DNA from: Aquincola tertiaricarbonis
Lineage (GTDB): Bacteria > Pseudomonadota > Gammaproteobacteria > Burkholderiales > Burkholderiaceae_C
DNA length: 64,000 nt
NCBI RefSeq assembly: GCF_023573145.1
Contig: NZ_CP097636.1
Span: 62,001 to 126,000, forward strand
Direction: 5' to 3'
The notes beneath the pieces were generated by a model, which was given only the letters and a program-made list of their open reading frames with translations, had not been told where the DNA came from and searched no databases. The position numbers and the translations under genes are program-made. Below, piece by piece: positions 1 to 8,473 of this stretch (positions within the stretch are counted from its first letter, which is position 1; the number at the start of each line of letters is the position of its first letter).

Positions 1-1
1 C

Positions 2-970
2 CTCATTGAACAAGCGGCCCAGCGCCTGGCCCAGTTGCGGCAGGCCGGCGTCGAGATTCCGCACCTGCCCCAGGCTGTGCCCGGAGTGGCCGACACGCCG
101 GCCCCGGCCGCTGAAGCACCTGTGCCGCCGCAGCCCGAGCCACGCACCCTGTCTCGCAAGATCAACCTGGACCTGGAAGCGTTGCAACGCCAAGGCGTGC
201 TCACCCCCCAGGCGCCGCGTTCCACCGTGGCCGACCAGTACCGGGTCATCAAGCGGCCGCTGATTCGCAACGCCATGGGCAAGGGCGTGTCCACCATCAC
301 GCACGGCAACCTGATCATGGTGACCAGCGCGCTGGCAGGCGAAGGCAAGAGCTTCACCTCCATCAACCTGGCGATGAGCATCGCCAACGAGATGGACCAC
401 ACCGTGATGCTGGTGGACGCCGACGTGGCCCGGCCTTCGCTGCCGCGCATGCTGGGCGTGCCGCAGGGGCCCGGCCTGCTGGACGTGCTCAACGGTTCGG
501 CCGACATGCGCGACGTGCTGCTGCGCACCAACGTCGAGAAGCTGACCGTGCTGCCCAGCGGCGACCCGCATCCGCGCGCCACCGAGCTGCTGGCCAGCGA
601 CGCGATGCGCCACCTGCTGGACGACATCGCCACCCGCTACCCCGACCGCATCGTCATCTTCGATTCGCCACCGCTGCTGCTGACCACCGAATCGCGCGTG
701 CTGGCCACCAACATGGGCCAGATCGTGATGGTGGTGCATGCCGACAAGACGCGTCAGTCGGACGTGCAGCATGCGCTGTCCACCATCGACAACTGCCCGG
801 TGCGCATGCTGGTGTTGAACCAAGCCCGCACCGCCTCCACCGACGGTTATGCCGCGGGCTACGGCTACGGCTATGGGGCCGGTTATGGCTACGGCTACGG
901 TTACGGCGACCAGGACCGGGGCGAGCCCGCCGCTGCGGCGCCGCAGAAGCCTTCCGGGGCTGCGGCGTGA
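2..970 (+). CDS. XrtA-associated tyrosine autokinase (BY-kinase, CpsD/Wzc-like), 5' end just outside window
   Basis: Cytoplasmic ATPase domain of a bacterial tyrosine kinase that controls polysaccharide chain length or export together with a Wzc/GumC-type partner, presumably encoded just upstream. The frame is open from base 2 (LIEQAAQRLAQLRQAGVEIP), matching the usual family start MSLIEQA, so only the ATG and two bases of the second codon should be missing. A TTG at 35 is an internal codon, not the start. Walker A is AGEGKS (about residues 114-119), Walker A' is VMLVDADVARP and Walker B is IVIFDSPP. The C-terminus (nucleotides about 847-912) is a Tyr-Gly repeat with eight tyrosines, the expected autophosphorylation cluster. 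The stop overlaps the GTG start of the next gene. The family call is firm. Confidence 0.93.
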   Translation, partial: LIEQAAQRLAQLRQAGVEIPHLPQAVPGVADTPAPAAEAPVPPQPEPRTLSRKINLDLEALQRQGVLTPQAPRSTVADQYRVIKRPLIRNAMGKGVSTITHGNLIMVTSALAGEGKSFTSINLAMSIANEMDHTVMLVDADVARPSLPRMLGVPQGPGLLDVLNGSADMRDVLLRTNVEKLTVLPSGDPHPRATELLASDAMRHLLDDIATRYPDRIVIFDSPPLLLTTESRVLATNMGQIVMVVHADKTRQSDVQHALSTIDNCPVRMLVLNQARTASTDGYAAGYGYGYGAGYGYGYGYGDQDRGEPAAAAPQKPSGAAA

Positions 971-2526
971 AGGTGCGGCGAGCGAGCGAACGCGCCCTTC
1001 GGTGTGCCCAGGCCTTGACCGCGGTAGCGGCCTGTTGGGTGCCCTGCATCGGCTATGCGCAAACGTCGGCCGCGGCCGACCCTGCAGCGCCCGGCCAGGG
1101 CGTGCGGGTGTTCTCGATCTCGCCTTCCGCCAGCCTGCGCGAGACCTGGACCAACAATTACCGTCTCACCCCTGAAGCCCAGAGCGACCTCGTCAGCGAG
1201 GCCTCGCTCGGGTTTCGTGCGGTGGCCAACGGCCGGCGGCTGCGTGGTGCGCTGGACTATTCGGCCACGGCGCAGGGCTATGCACGGCATTCCGAGGACA
1301 ACGACGTGCAGCACACGCTGTACGGCAACGGTACCGCCGAGCTGCTGCAGGACCGGGTCTTCCTGGACGCACGGGCCTCGGTGGCGCAGCAGCAGGTGTC
1401 GGCTTTCGGCACCACGTCCACCGACAACGCGCTGGCCAACCGCAACCGCACCGAGGTGCGCACGCTGTCGCTGTCGCCCTACCTGCGTGGGCCGCTGGGC
1501 TCGTCGGCGCAGTACGAGCTGCGCTTCAACCGCGACACCACCAGCAACTCCAGCTTCGGCGTGGGCAACTTCACCAACAGTGGTTGGCAGCTGCAGATGC
1601 AGGGCGGTGAGTCGCGCCGCACGTCCACCTGGTCGCTGACCGCCAATTCGCAGAAGGTGGACTACGACGAGGGCAGCACCAGCCAGACCGAGCTGCTGCG
1701 CGGCACGCTGAGCCTGCCGCTCACCTCGTCGATCACGGCCACCGCCATTGCCGGTGCCGAGCGCAACGACCTGCGTTCGTCCGAGATGGAAACCTCCAGC
1801 CTCAGCGGTGCCGAGCTGGCCTGGGTGCCGAGCGAGCGCACCAGCCTCACGGCGCGCGTGGAAAAGCGCTACTTCGGCACTTCGCACGCAGTGAACTTCT
1901 CGTTCCGCACGGCGCGCACCGTCTGGACCTTCACCGACAGCACCGACGCCTCGACGTCCAGCTCGAGGTCGGGATCCGGCCAGGGCACGGTGTATGACCT
2001 GCTGTACACGCAGTTCGCCTCGCAGTTTCCCAGTCCGGCAGACCGTGACGCCGCCGTGCGCAGCTTCCTGGCGCTGTATGGCATCAATCCCAACAGCGTG
2101 GCCATCCCTGGCTTTCTCACCGCTTCGCCCACGCTGCAGCGTGCACGGGCGCTATCCCTGGCGCTGATGGGGGTGCGCACCACGGTGATCTTCCAGGCAT
2201 CCCAGAGCAGCACCCAACAGCTGCGCCGGGCCACCGACACCGGCGACGACCTGGCCGGCAACGGCACGGTGCGCCAGCGGGGCTTCACCACCAGCGTGTC
2301 GCACCGCCTGACGCCCAGCACCTCGGCCAACAGCAGCCTGAGTTGGCAACGCACCGAGGGCGATGACGATCGACGCAGTTCGCTGCGCAGCGGCAGCGTC
2401 GGCCTCAGCACCCAGCTGGGTCCGCGCACGCAGGCCCAGCTTTCGGCCCGCTACACCCGGTCGAACGGCTCGTTTTCTCCCTACACGGAGCGCGCCGTCG
2501 TGGCCACGCTCGGCTACCAGTTCTGA
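967..2526 (+). CDS. XrtA/PEP-CTERM system-associated outer-membrane beta-barrel protein (TIGR03016-like)
   Basis: Predicted outer-membrane barrel of the exosortase A polysaccharide locus, probably taking part in polymer export. It starts at GTG 967 inside the stop of the kinase gene (GTGA overlap), which implies translational coupling. The N-terminus is a signal peptide: a basic stretch, a hydrophobic core around AVAACWVPCIG, and likely cleavage after GYA. The mature protein is rich in alternating polar/aromatic strands and ends ATLGYQF; a C-terminal phenylalanine is the usual signal for insertion by the Bam complex. Length (519 aa) and position between the kinase and the ATPase fit this family. 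The exact transport role is not known for the family, so function is inferred from context. Confidence 0.85.
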   Translation: MKVRRASERALRCAQALTAVAACWVPCIGYAQTSAAADPAAPGQGVRVFSISPSASLRETWTNNYRLTPEAQSDLVSEASLGFRAVANGRRLRGALDYSATAQGYARHSEDNDVQHTLYGNGTAELLQDRVFLDARASVAQQQVSAFGTTSTDNALANRNRTEVRTLSLSPYLRGPLGSSAQYELRFNRDTTSNSSFGVGNFTNSGWQLQMQGGESRRTSTWSLTANSQKVDYDEGSTSQTELLRGTLSLPLTSSITATAIAGAERNDLRSSEMETSSLSGAELAWVPSERTSLTARVEKRYFGTSHAVNFSFRTARTVWTFTDSTDASTSSSRSGSGQGTVYDLLYTQFASQFPSPADRDAAVRSFLALYGINPNSVAIPGFLTASPTLQRARALSLALMGVRTTVIFQASQSSTQQLRRATDTGDDLAGNGTVRQRGFTTSVSHRLTPSTSANSSLSWQRTEGDDDRRSSLRSGSVGLSTQLGPRTQAQLSARYTRSNGSFSPYTERAVVATLGYQF

Positions 2527-2528
2527 CC

Positions 2529-3650
2529 ATGTACGAAGCCTTCTACGGGTTGAGCAACAAGCCCTTCCAGCTCAATCCTGATCCCAGTTTCTACTTCGAC
2601 AGCAAGCAGCACCGTCGCGCCAAGGCCTACCTCGAGTACGGCGTGATGCGCAACGAGGGTTTCATCGTCATCACCGGCGAGGTGGGCGCGGGCAAGACCA
2701 CCATCCTGCGTGGCCTGCTCGACAGCCTGAACCGCAGCGACGTGGTGGTGGGCCAGCTGGTCACCACGCAGCTGGACGCGGAAGACACCCTGCGCATGGT
2801 GGGCGCGGCCTTCGGCTTCCAGGTCAAGGGCGTCACCAAGTCCGAGTTGCTGATCACGCTGGAAGCCTTTCTGATCGGCCAGGCCAGCCAGGGCAAGCGC
2901 TGCCTGCTGGTGGTGGACGAGGCGCAGAACCTGTCGCCCCGCGCGGTGGAGGAACTGCGCATGCTGTCCAACTACCAGCTGGGCACGCAGGCGCTGCTGC
3001 AGAGCTTCCTGGTCGGCCAGCCCGAGTTCCGCGAGATCCTGCAGCGGCCCGAGATGGAGCAGTTCCGCCAGCGCGTGGCGGCCACCTGCCACATCGGCCC
3101 GCTGGACCTGGAAGACACCCAGCACTACATCGAGCACCGGCTCAAGTGCGCGGGCTCCACCGGCCAGCCGGAGTTCGAGCCCGAAGCCTTCCAGGCCATC
3201 TTCAATGCCAGCCAGGGCATTCCCCGCCGCATCAACGCGGTGTGCGACCGCCTGCTGCTGCTGGGCTACTTGAACAACAAGACGCTGCTGACCGTGGCCG
3301 ACGTCGACGAGGTGGTCAAGGAATTCGCCCGCGAGGGCGGTGCCTCGGCCTCGATGCCGGTGGCCCGACCGGCCAGCGCGTCTGCCCTGGGCGGCGCGAC
3401 GCTGCCGGTGGAGCAGGTCGGGCCGCTGGGCGACGTGGACATCGACCCGTCGAAGCTGGCGCTCAGCGCCGAGGCGGCCGAAGGCATGTCACGGCAGCTG
3501 GATACGCTGGCGGCTCAGGCCCATGGCGACCGGCTGCAGCGGCTGGAACGCAGCCTGCTGCGGCTGGAGCGCATCAACCTCGAGACGCTGTCGCTGCTGC
3601 AGCGGCTGGTGGGCGCCTTGAAGACCCCGAACGACGGCAGCGAGCGCTGA
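2529..3650 (+). CDS. XrtA-associated ExeA-like ATPase (TIGR03015-like)
   Basis: AAA-type ATPase related to ExeA/GspA, a standard member of exosortase A loci. The N-terminus MYEAFYGLSNKPFQLNPDP is the family signature. Walker A GEVGAGKTT is at residues 50-58 and Walker B LLVVDEAQ ends near residue 133. An AAA lid follows (QGIPRRINAVCDRLLLLGY). The last 90 or so residues are Ala/Leu-rich and probably helical, with heptad-like leucines (LQRLERSLLRLERINLETLSLLQRL), suggesting a coiled coil. The start ATG lies 2 bases after the previous stop. It may energise assembly or secretion of the polymer; the partner is unknown. Confidence 0.9.
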   Translation: MYEAFYGLSNKPFQLNPDPSFYFDSKQHRRAKAYLEYGVMRNEGFIVITGEVGAGKTTILRGLLDSLNRSDVVVGQLVTTQLDAEDTLRMVGAAFGFQVKGVTKSELLITLEAFLIGQASQGKRCLLVVDEAQNLSPRAVEELRMLSNYQLGTQALLQSFLVGQPEFREILQRPEMEQFRQRVAATCHIGPLDLEDTQHYIEHRLKCAGSTGQPEFEPEAFQAIFNASQGIPRRINAVCDRLLLLGYLNNKTLLTVADVDEVVKEFAREGGASASMPVARPASASALGGATLPVEQVGPLGDVDIDPSKLALSAEAAEGMSRQLDTLAAQAHGDRLQRLERSLLRLERINLETLSLLQRLVGALKTPNDGSER

Positions 3651-3674
3651 GAACCCGAGCAAGGAAGTACCGCG

Positions 3675-4523
3675 ATGCAGCCCACCGCCATCACCAACGC
3701 CCTGACCATCGACGTGGAGGATTACTTCCAGGTCTCGGCCTTCGCGCCCTACATCCGGCGCGACGAGTGGGACGCCCGCGAGTGCCGGGTGGAAGCGAAT
3801 GTCGACCGCATCCTGGCGATGCTGTCGCGTCGCGGCACCCAGGCCACCTTCTTCACGCTGGGCTGGGTGGCCGAACGCTACCCCGCGCTGGTGCGGCGCA
3901 TCGTCGAACAGGGCCATGAACTGGCCAGCCACGGCTACGGCCACCAGCGCGCCAGCGAGCTGTCGCCCGAAGCCTTCAGCCAGGACATCCGGCGCGCCAA
4001 GGGCATCCTCGAAGACCTGTCGGGCCGGCCGGTGCTGGGCTACCGCGCGCCGAGTTTTTCCATCGGCGAGGGCAACCTCTGGGCCTTCGACAGCCTGGCC
4101 GAAGCCGGCTACCGCTACAGCTCCAGCGTCTACCCCATCCAGCACGACCACTACGGCATGCCCGATGCGCCGCGCTTCGCGCACGAGGTGCGGCCGGGCC
4201 TGCTGGAGATCCCCGTCACCACGCTGCGGGTGATGAACCGCAACCTGCCGTCCAGCGGCGGCGGCTACTTCCGCCTGCTGCCCTATGCGCTGTCGCGCTG
4301 GATGCTGCGGCAGGTCAATGCCGGCGACCAGGCCTCGGCCATCTTCTACTTCCACCCCTGGGAGATCGATGCCGGCCAACCGCGCGTGGCCGGCATCGAT
4401 GCCAAGACCCGTTTCCGCCATTACGTGAACATCGGCCGCATGGAACGCCGGCTCGAGCAGCTGCTCGCCGACTTCCGCTGGGGCCGCATGGACCAGATCT
4501 TCCTGGGTAGCTCGACCCATTGA
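3675..4523 (+). CDS. XrtA-associated polysaccharide deacetylase (NodB/CE4, with DUF3473-like tail)
   Basis: Carbohydrate esterase family 4 enzyme that would remove N- or O-acetyl groups from the polysaccharide or its precursor. The NodB metal-site pattern is visible: TIDVEDYF near residue 12 supplies the aspartates, HELASHGYGH supplies the H-x(3-5)-H metal ligands, and YRAPSFSIG is the arginine-containing motif 3. The C-terminal part (residues about 180-282) matches the extra domain found in the exosortase-linked subfamily, including FYFHPWEID. No signal peptide is seen, so it may act in the cytoplasm or depend on other factors for localisation. A strong ribosome site (AAGGAAG) precedes the ATG. 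It lies between the ATPase and the FemAB gene, the classic order. Confidence 0.92.
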   Translation: MQPTAITNALTIDVEDYFQVSAFAPYIRRDEWDARECRVEANVDRILAMLSRRGTQATFFTLGWVAERYPALVRRIVEQGHELASHGYGHQRASELSPEAFSQDIRRAKGILEDLSGRPVLGYRAPSFSIGEGNLWAFDSLAEAGYRYSSSVYPIQHDHYGMPDAPRFAHEVRPGLLEIPVTTLRVMNRNLPSSGGGYFRLLPYALSRWMLRQVNAGDQASAIFYFHPWEIDAGQPRVAGIDAKTRFRHYVNIGRMERRLEQLLADFRWGRMDQIFLGSSTH

Positions 4524-4541
4524 CGCCACCCATTGACCGCC

Positions 4542-5579
4542 ATGCTCAAGATCCGTCGGCTGGGGCTGCGTGACGCTGCCGGCGCCGCGCGCTGGGACGC
4601 CTTCGTGCAGGCCTGCCCGCAGGCCACCTTCTTCCACCGTTCAGGCTGGCAGCGGCTGCTGCACGAGGTGTTCCGCCACCAGACCTTCTTCCTGTGGGCC
4701 GAAGACGAGCACGGCATCCGCGGCGTGTTGCCGCTGGCCCATGTGCACAGCGTGATGTTCGGCCAGTCGCTGGTCAGCCTGCCCTTCGCGGTCTACGGCG
4801 GCGTGGCCGCGCTGGACGAAGCGGCGGCTGAGGCGCTGGAGCAGGAGGCGCAGCAGATCGCCCGCCGCCTGGGCGTGGAGCATCTCGAGATGCGCAACGT
4901 GCAGCGCCGCCATGACGACTGGCCGCTGCAGGACCTGTACGTCACCTTCCGCAAGGAGATCCTGCCCGACGAAGAGGCCAACATGCTGGCCATCCCGCGC
5001 AAGCAGCGCGCGATGGTGCGCAAGGGCATCAAGAACGGGCTGCAGGCCAGCATCGATCCCGGCATCGACCGCTTCTTCGCGCTGTACGCCAGCAACGTGC
5101 ACCGCCACGGCACGCCGGCCATGCCGCGGCGCTATTTCCAGGCGTTGCTCGAAACCTTCGGTGCCGATGCCGAGGTGCTCACCGTCACCACCGCCGAGGG
5201 CCAGCCCATCAGCAGCGTGCTGAGCTTCTACTTCCGCGACGAGGTGCTGCCCTACTACGCCGGTGACGACGAAGCTGCGCGCGACCTGGCGGGCAACGAC
5301 TTCAAGTACTGGGCGTTGATGCAGCGCGCCTGTGCGCGCGGGCTCAAGGTGTTCGACTACGGCCGCAGCAAGCAGGGCACCGGCTCCTATGCGTTCAAGA
5401 AGAACTGGGGCTTCGAGCCGGCGCCGCTGCACTACGAGCACCGCCTCTACAAGCGCGACGCGGTGCCGCAGAACAACCCCAGCAACGCCAAGTACCAGCT
5501 GCTGATCAAGACCTGGCGGCGCATGCCCATCGGCCTGGCCAACCGCCTGGGCCCGTTGATCGTGCGCAACCTGGGCTGA
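4542..5579 (+). CDS. XrtA-associated FemAB-like acyltransferase (TIGR03019-like)
   Basis: GNAT-fold protein of the FemAB/peptidoglycan-bridge type. In exosortase A loci it is thought to transfer an amino acid or acyl group to an envelope glycan, but the reaction has not been shown. The core motifs are QATFFHRSGWQRLLHEVF at the N-terminus, RKQRAMVRKGIKNG in the middle, and the C-terminal FDYGRSKQGTGSYAFKKNWGF segment typical of the family. ATG 4542 is preferred over TTG 4533 because the family starts with MLKIRRL-like sequence. No signal peptide. It is in tight order with the deacetylase before it and the glycosyltransferase after it. A second, double-domain relative is encoded at 28,974-31,211. 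Confidence 0.88.
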   Translation: MLKIRRLGLRDAAGAARWDAFVQACPQATFFHRSGWQRLLHEVFRHQTFFLWAEDEHGIRGVLPLAHVHSVMFGQSLVSLPFAVYGGVAALDEAAAEALEQEAQQIARRLGVEHLEMRNVQRRHDDWPLQDLYVTFRKEILPDEEANMLAIPRKQRAMVRKGIKNGLQASIDPGIDRFFALYASNVHRHGTPAMPRRYFQALLETFGADAEVLTVTTAEGQPISSVLSFYFRDEVLPYYAGDDEAARDLAGNDFKYWALMQRACARGLKVFDYGRSKQGTGSYAFKKNWGFEPAPLHYEHRLYKRDAVPQNNPSNAKYQLLIKTWRRMPIGLANRLGPLIVRNLG

Positions 5580-5595
5580 GCTGCGCCCTGCTGCC

Positions 5596-6837
5596 ATGGC
5601 CAACCTGCTGTACCTGGTGCACCGCCTGCCGTACCCGCCCAACAAGGGCGATAAGGTGCGTTCGTACCACCTGCTCCAGCACCTGCTGGCCGGTCACCGC
5701 GTGTTCCTGGGCACCTTCGTCGACGACCCCGACGACCAGCAGCACGTGCCCACGCTGCAGGCCTGGTGCGCCGAGGTGTGCGCCGAGCCGCTGCAGCCGC
5801 TGCCCGCCAAGCTGCGCAGCCTGGCCGCGCTGGCCGAGGGCCAGCCGCTGACGCTGCGCTACTACCGCAACGCCCGGCTCGACCGCTGGGTGCGCGAGGT
5901 CTGCCAGCGCGAGGCCATCGATGCGGTGATCGTGTTCTCGTCGTCGATGGGCCCGTACACCCGCCACGCCGTCGGCGTGCCGGTGCTGGTGGACCTGGTG
6001 GACGTGGACTCGGCCAAGTGGACCGAATACGCCCGCAACCGGCCCTGGCCGATGTCGTGGCTCTACCGCCGTGAGGGCCAGCGCCTGCTGGCCTACGAGC
6101 GCCAGATCGCCGCAGCCGCCCACAGCACCTTCCTGGTCACCGAGAAGGAAGCCGAGCTGTTCCGCCGCCTGGCGCCCGAATGCGCCGGCCGCGTGCATGC
6201 GGTGGGCAATGGCGTGGACGCCGACTTCTTCGCGCCCGATGCTCAGCGCGCCTCGCCTTATGCGGCGGGCGAACTGCCGGTGGTGTTCACCGGTGCGATG
6301 GACTACTGGCCCAACGTCGATGCGGTGGTGTGGTTCGCCACCGAGGTGCTGCCCGCGCTGCGCCAACGCTGGCCGGCGCTGCGCTTCCACATCGTCGGCC
6401 GCAGCCCCACACCCGCGGTGCAGGCGCTGGCGGGCGAGGGCGTATCGGTCAGCGGCACGGTGCCCGATGTGCGGCCCTACCTGCAGCATGCGCTGGCGGT
6501 GGTGGCGCCGCTGCGGCTGGCCCGTGGCGTGCAGAACAAGGTGCTGGAAGCCATGGCCATGGCCCGGCCGGTGGTGTGCGCGGCCTCCTGCGCCGAGGCC
6601 ATCGCGGCCGAGCACGACCACGACCTGCTGGCGGCCGAGCAGGCCCCCGACTACGTGGCCCAGGTCGGCCGCCTGCTGGAAGCACCGGCGCTGGCGCAGC
6701 AGCTGGGTGAAGCTGGCCGCCGCTTCGTGCTGGCCCGCTATGGCTGGGCCGCCCGGCTGGCGCCGCTGGACCGCCTGCTGGCCGAGGCGCTGCAGGCCCG
6801 CGCGCCTGCAGCGCCTGCCGAGGTGGTGTCGGCATGA
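5596..6837 (+). CDS. Glycosyltransferase, XrtA-associated (TIGR03087-like, GT4)
   Basis: GT-B fold glycosyltransferase that adds a sugar to the lipid-linked repeat unit in the cytoplasm. The N-terminus YLVHRLPYPPNKGDKVRSYH is the family signature, with a glycine/lysine loop for the acceptor. The C-terminal nucleotide-sugar domain has FTGAMDYWPNVDAVVWF and GVQNKVLEAMAMARPVV, where the EAMAM segment holds the conserved glutamate of GT4 enzymes. The product is 413 aa, normal for the family. Its stop overlaps the start of the exosortase gene (ATGA), so the two are translationally coupled. The sugar donor and linkage cannot be read from the sequence. A related enzyme is encoded at 16,071. Confidence 0.9.
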   Translation: MANLLYLVHRLPYPPNKGDKVRSYHLLQHLLAGHRVFLGTFVDDPDDQQHVPTLQAWCAEVCAEPLQPLPAKLRSLAALAEGQPLTLRYYRNARLDRWVREVCQREAIDAVIVFSSSMGPYTRHAVGVPVLVDLVDVDSAKWTEYARNRPWPMSWLYRREGQRLLAYERQIAAAAHSTFLVTEKEAELFRRLAPECAGRVHAVGNGVDADFFAPDAQRASPYAAGELPVVFTGAMDYWPNVDAVVWFATEVLPALRQRWPALRFHIVGRSPTPAVQALAGEGVSVSGTVPDVRPYLQHALAVVAPLRLARGVQNKVLEAMAMARPVVCAASCAEAIAAEHDHDLLAAEQAPDYVAQVGRLLEAPALAQQLGEAGRRFVLARYGWAARLAPLDRLLAEALQARAPAAPAEVVSA

Positions 6838-8435
6838 GCGCCGTTCCCGTCGCCCACGATTCGGCGCCCGCAGAGCCCAGTGCACCCGGCTGGCGCGAGG
6901 CCGCTGGCGCCATGGTGGCCTACCTGCTGCTGGTGCTGCTGGCCTACCGCGGCACCGGGCTGGCGATGGTCGCCATCTGGGAGCGCTCGGCCACCTTCAC
7001 CCATGCCTTCCTGGTGCCGCCCATCGTCGCCTGGCTGGTCTGGCGCCAGCGCGACGTGCTGCGCCGGCTGACGCCGCGCGCGGTGCCGGCCATGGTGCCG
7101 GTGCTGGTGCTGCTGGCCTTAGCGTGGTGGCTGGGCGACCTGGCCGACGTCAATGCGGTCATGCAGCTGGCCTTCACCGCGCTGCTGGTGGCCGGCGTGC
7201 CGGCGCTGCTGGGCTGGCAGGTCACGCGGGCGCTGATGTTCCCGCTGGCCTTCCTGTTCTTCGCGGTGCCGATCGGCGAGTTCATGACGCCGGTGCTGAT
7301 GCAGTACACGGCCGACTTCACCGTGGCCACGCTGCGGGCCTCGGGCATCCCGGTGTACCGCGAAGGGCTGCAGTTCGTCATCCCATCGGGCCGCTGGTCG
7401 GTGGTGGAAGCCTGCAGCGGCGTGCGCTACCTGATGGCTTCGTTCATGGTGGGCAGCCTGTTCGGCTACCTGAACTACCGCAGCCAGCGGCGGCGCTGGG
7501 TGTTCTGCGCGCTGTCGCTGGTGGTGCCTGTGCTGGCCAACTGGCTGCGCGCTTACCTCATCGTGCTGGTGGGCCACCTGTCCAACAACGAAATCGCCAC
7601 CGGGGTCGACCATCTGGTCTACGGCTGGCTGTTCTTCGGCATCGTCATCACCGCGCTGTTCTTCATCGGCGCGCGCTGGTCCGAGGCCGACGCGCCGGTG
7701 GCCGACCGGGTGCAGGCCGTGGGTGGCCAGCGTGGCCGGCCGTCCGCCGGTCGCCTGCTGGTGGTGGCGGTGGCCTCCGCGGCCGCGGTGGTGTGGCCGG
7801 CCTGGCTGCAGACGCCCGACAGCCTGCCCGCCGCGCCGCCGCGGCTGGCGCTGCCCGAGCCTGCCGCGCCGGTGTGGCGCAGCGTGGACACGCCGCTGAC
7901 CGACTGGCGCCCCGCCATCGTCGGCGCGCGCGCCGAGCGCAGCGGCACCTACGCCGGCCCGGCCGGTCGCGTCGGCTTGCACCTGGCCTATTTCCGTCAG
8001 CAGCAGGAGGGCAGCAAGGCCGTCAGCTCGCTCAATGCGCTGGTCGACCCCAACGACACCGCCTGGCGGGCCGAGCCGCTGGGGGCGGCCGACACCTCGG
8101 GCGCGACCGCCGCTGTGGCCCGGGCCGGCTGGCGGGCCACCGAGGTGGTGGGCATGGGGCCGCCCGTGTCCGGCGGCCGCCCCGAGCTGCTGGTGTGGCG
8201 CACCTATTGGGTGGGAGGGCAATTCGTCGGCAGCGACGTGCAGGCCAAGCTGCTGCAGGCGTGGGTGCGCATGCGCGGCGAGCCTGACGACGCCGCCATC
8301 GTGGTGCTGGTCACCGACGCACCCGAGGCCGACACCGTCGCGCGGGCGCAGGCCAGCCAGCGCCTGGCTGCCTTTGCCGCCGCTCACCAGGACGCGCTGC
8401 TGCGTGCGCTGGACGATGCACGGCGCACGCGCTGA
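6834..8435 (+). CDS. xrtA: Exosortase A fused to an EpsI domain
   Basis: Inner-membrane cysteine transpeptidase that recognises PEP-CTERM sorting tails and releases or anchors the proteins during export. The first 280 or so residues contain about eight membrane segments and the catalytic triad: Cys194 (VEACSGVRYL), Arg239 (NWLRAYLIV) and His260 (GVDHLVYGW). The C-terminal part, from about residue 310, is an EpsI-type periplasmic domain (VWRSVDTPLTDWRP, LAYFRQQQEGSKAVSSLN). This exosortase-EpsI fusion is normal for the XrtA subclass. Coupled to the preceding glycosyltransferase through a 4-base overlap. All triad residues are intact, so it should be active; no substrate is encoded in the window. 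Confidence 0.94.
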   Translation: MSAVPVAHDSAPAEPSAPGWREAAGAMVAYLLLVLLAYRGTGLAMVAIWERSATFTHAFLVPPIVAWLVWRQRDVLRRLTPRAVPAMVPVLVLLALAWWLGDLADVNAVMQLAFTALLVAGVPALLGWQVTRALMFPLAFLFFAVPIGEFMTPVLMQYTADFTVATLRASGIPVYREGLQFVIPSGRWSVVEACSGVRYLMASFMVGSLFGYLNYRSQRRRWVFCALSLVVPVLANWLRAYLIVLVGHLSNNEIATGVDHLVYGWLFFGIVITALFFIGARWSEADAPVADRVQAVGGQRGRPSAGRLLVVAVASAAAVVWPAWLQTPDSLPAAPPRLALPEPAAPVWRSVDTPLTDWRPAIVGARAERSGTYAGPAGRVGLHLAYFRQQQEGSKAVSSLNALVDPNDTAWRAEPLGAADTSGATAAVARAGWRATEVVGMGPPVSGGRPELLVWRTYWVGGQFVGSDVQAKLLQAWVRMRGEPDDAAIVVLVTDAPEADTVARAQASQRLAAFAAAHQDALLRALDDARRTR

Positions 8436-8473
8436 CGCCGCGTACACCGCGACCCGGAGCGCCGAGCCCGCCG

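Noticed and set aside
901..1887. Long open frames antisense to real genes, for example 901-1,887 and 22,435-24,267
   Set aside because: At this GC content antisense frames stay open by chance; their proteins are rich in Arg, Ala, Gly, His and Gln with no domain, and the opposite frames encode clear families.
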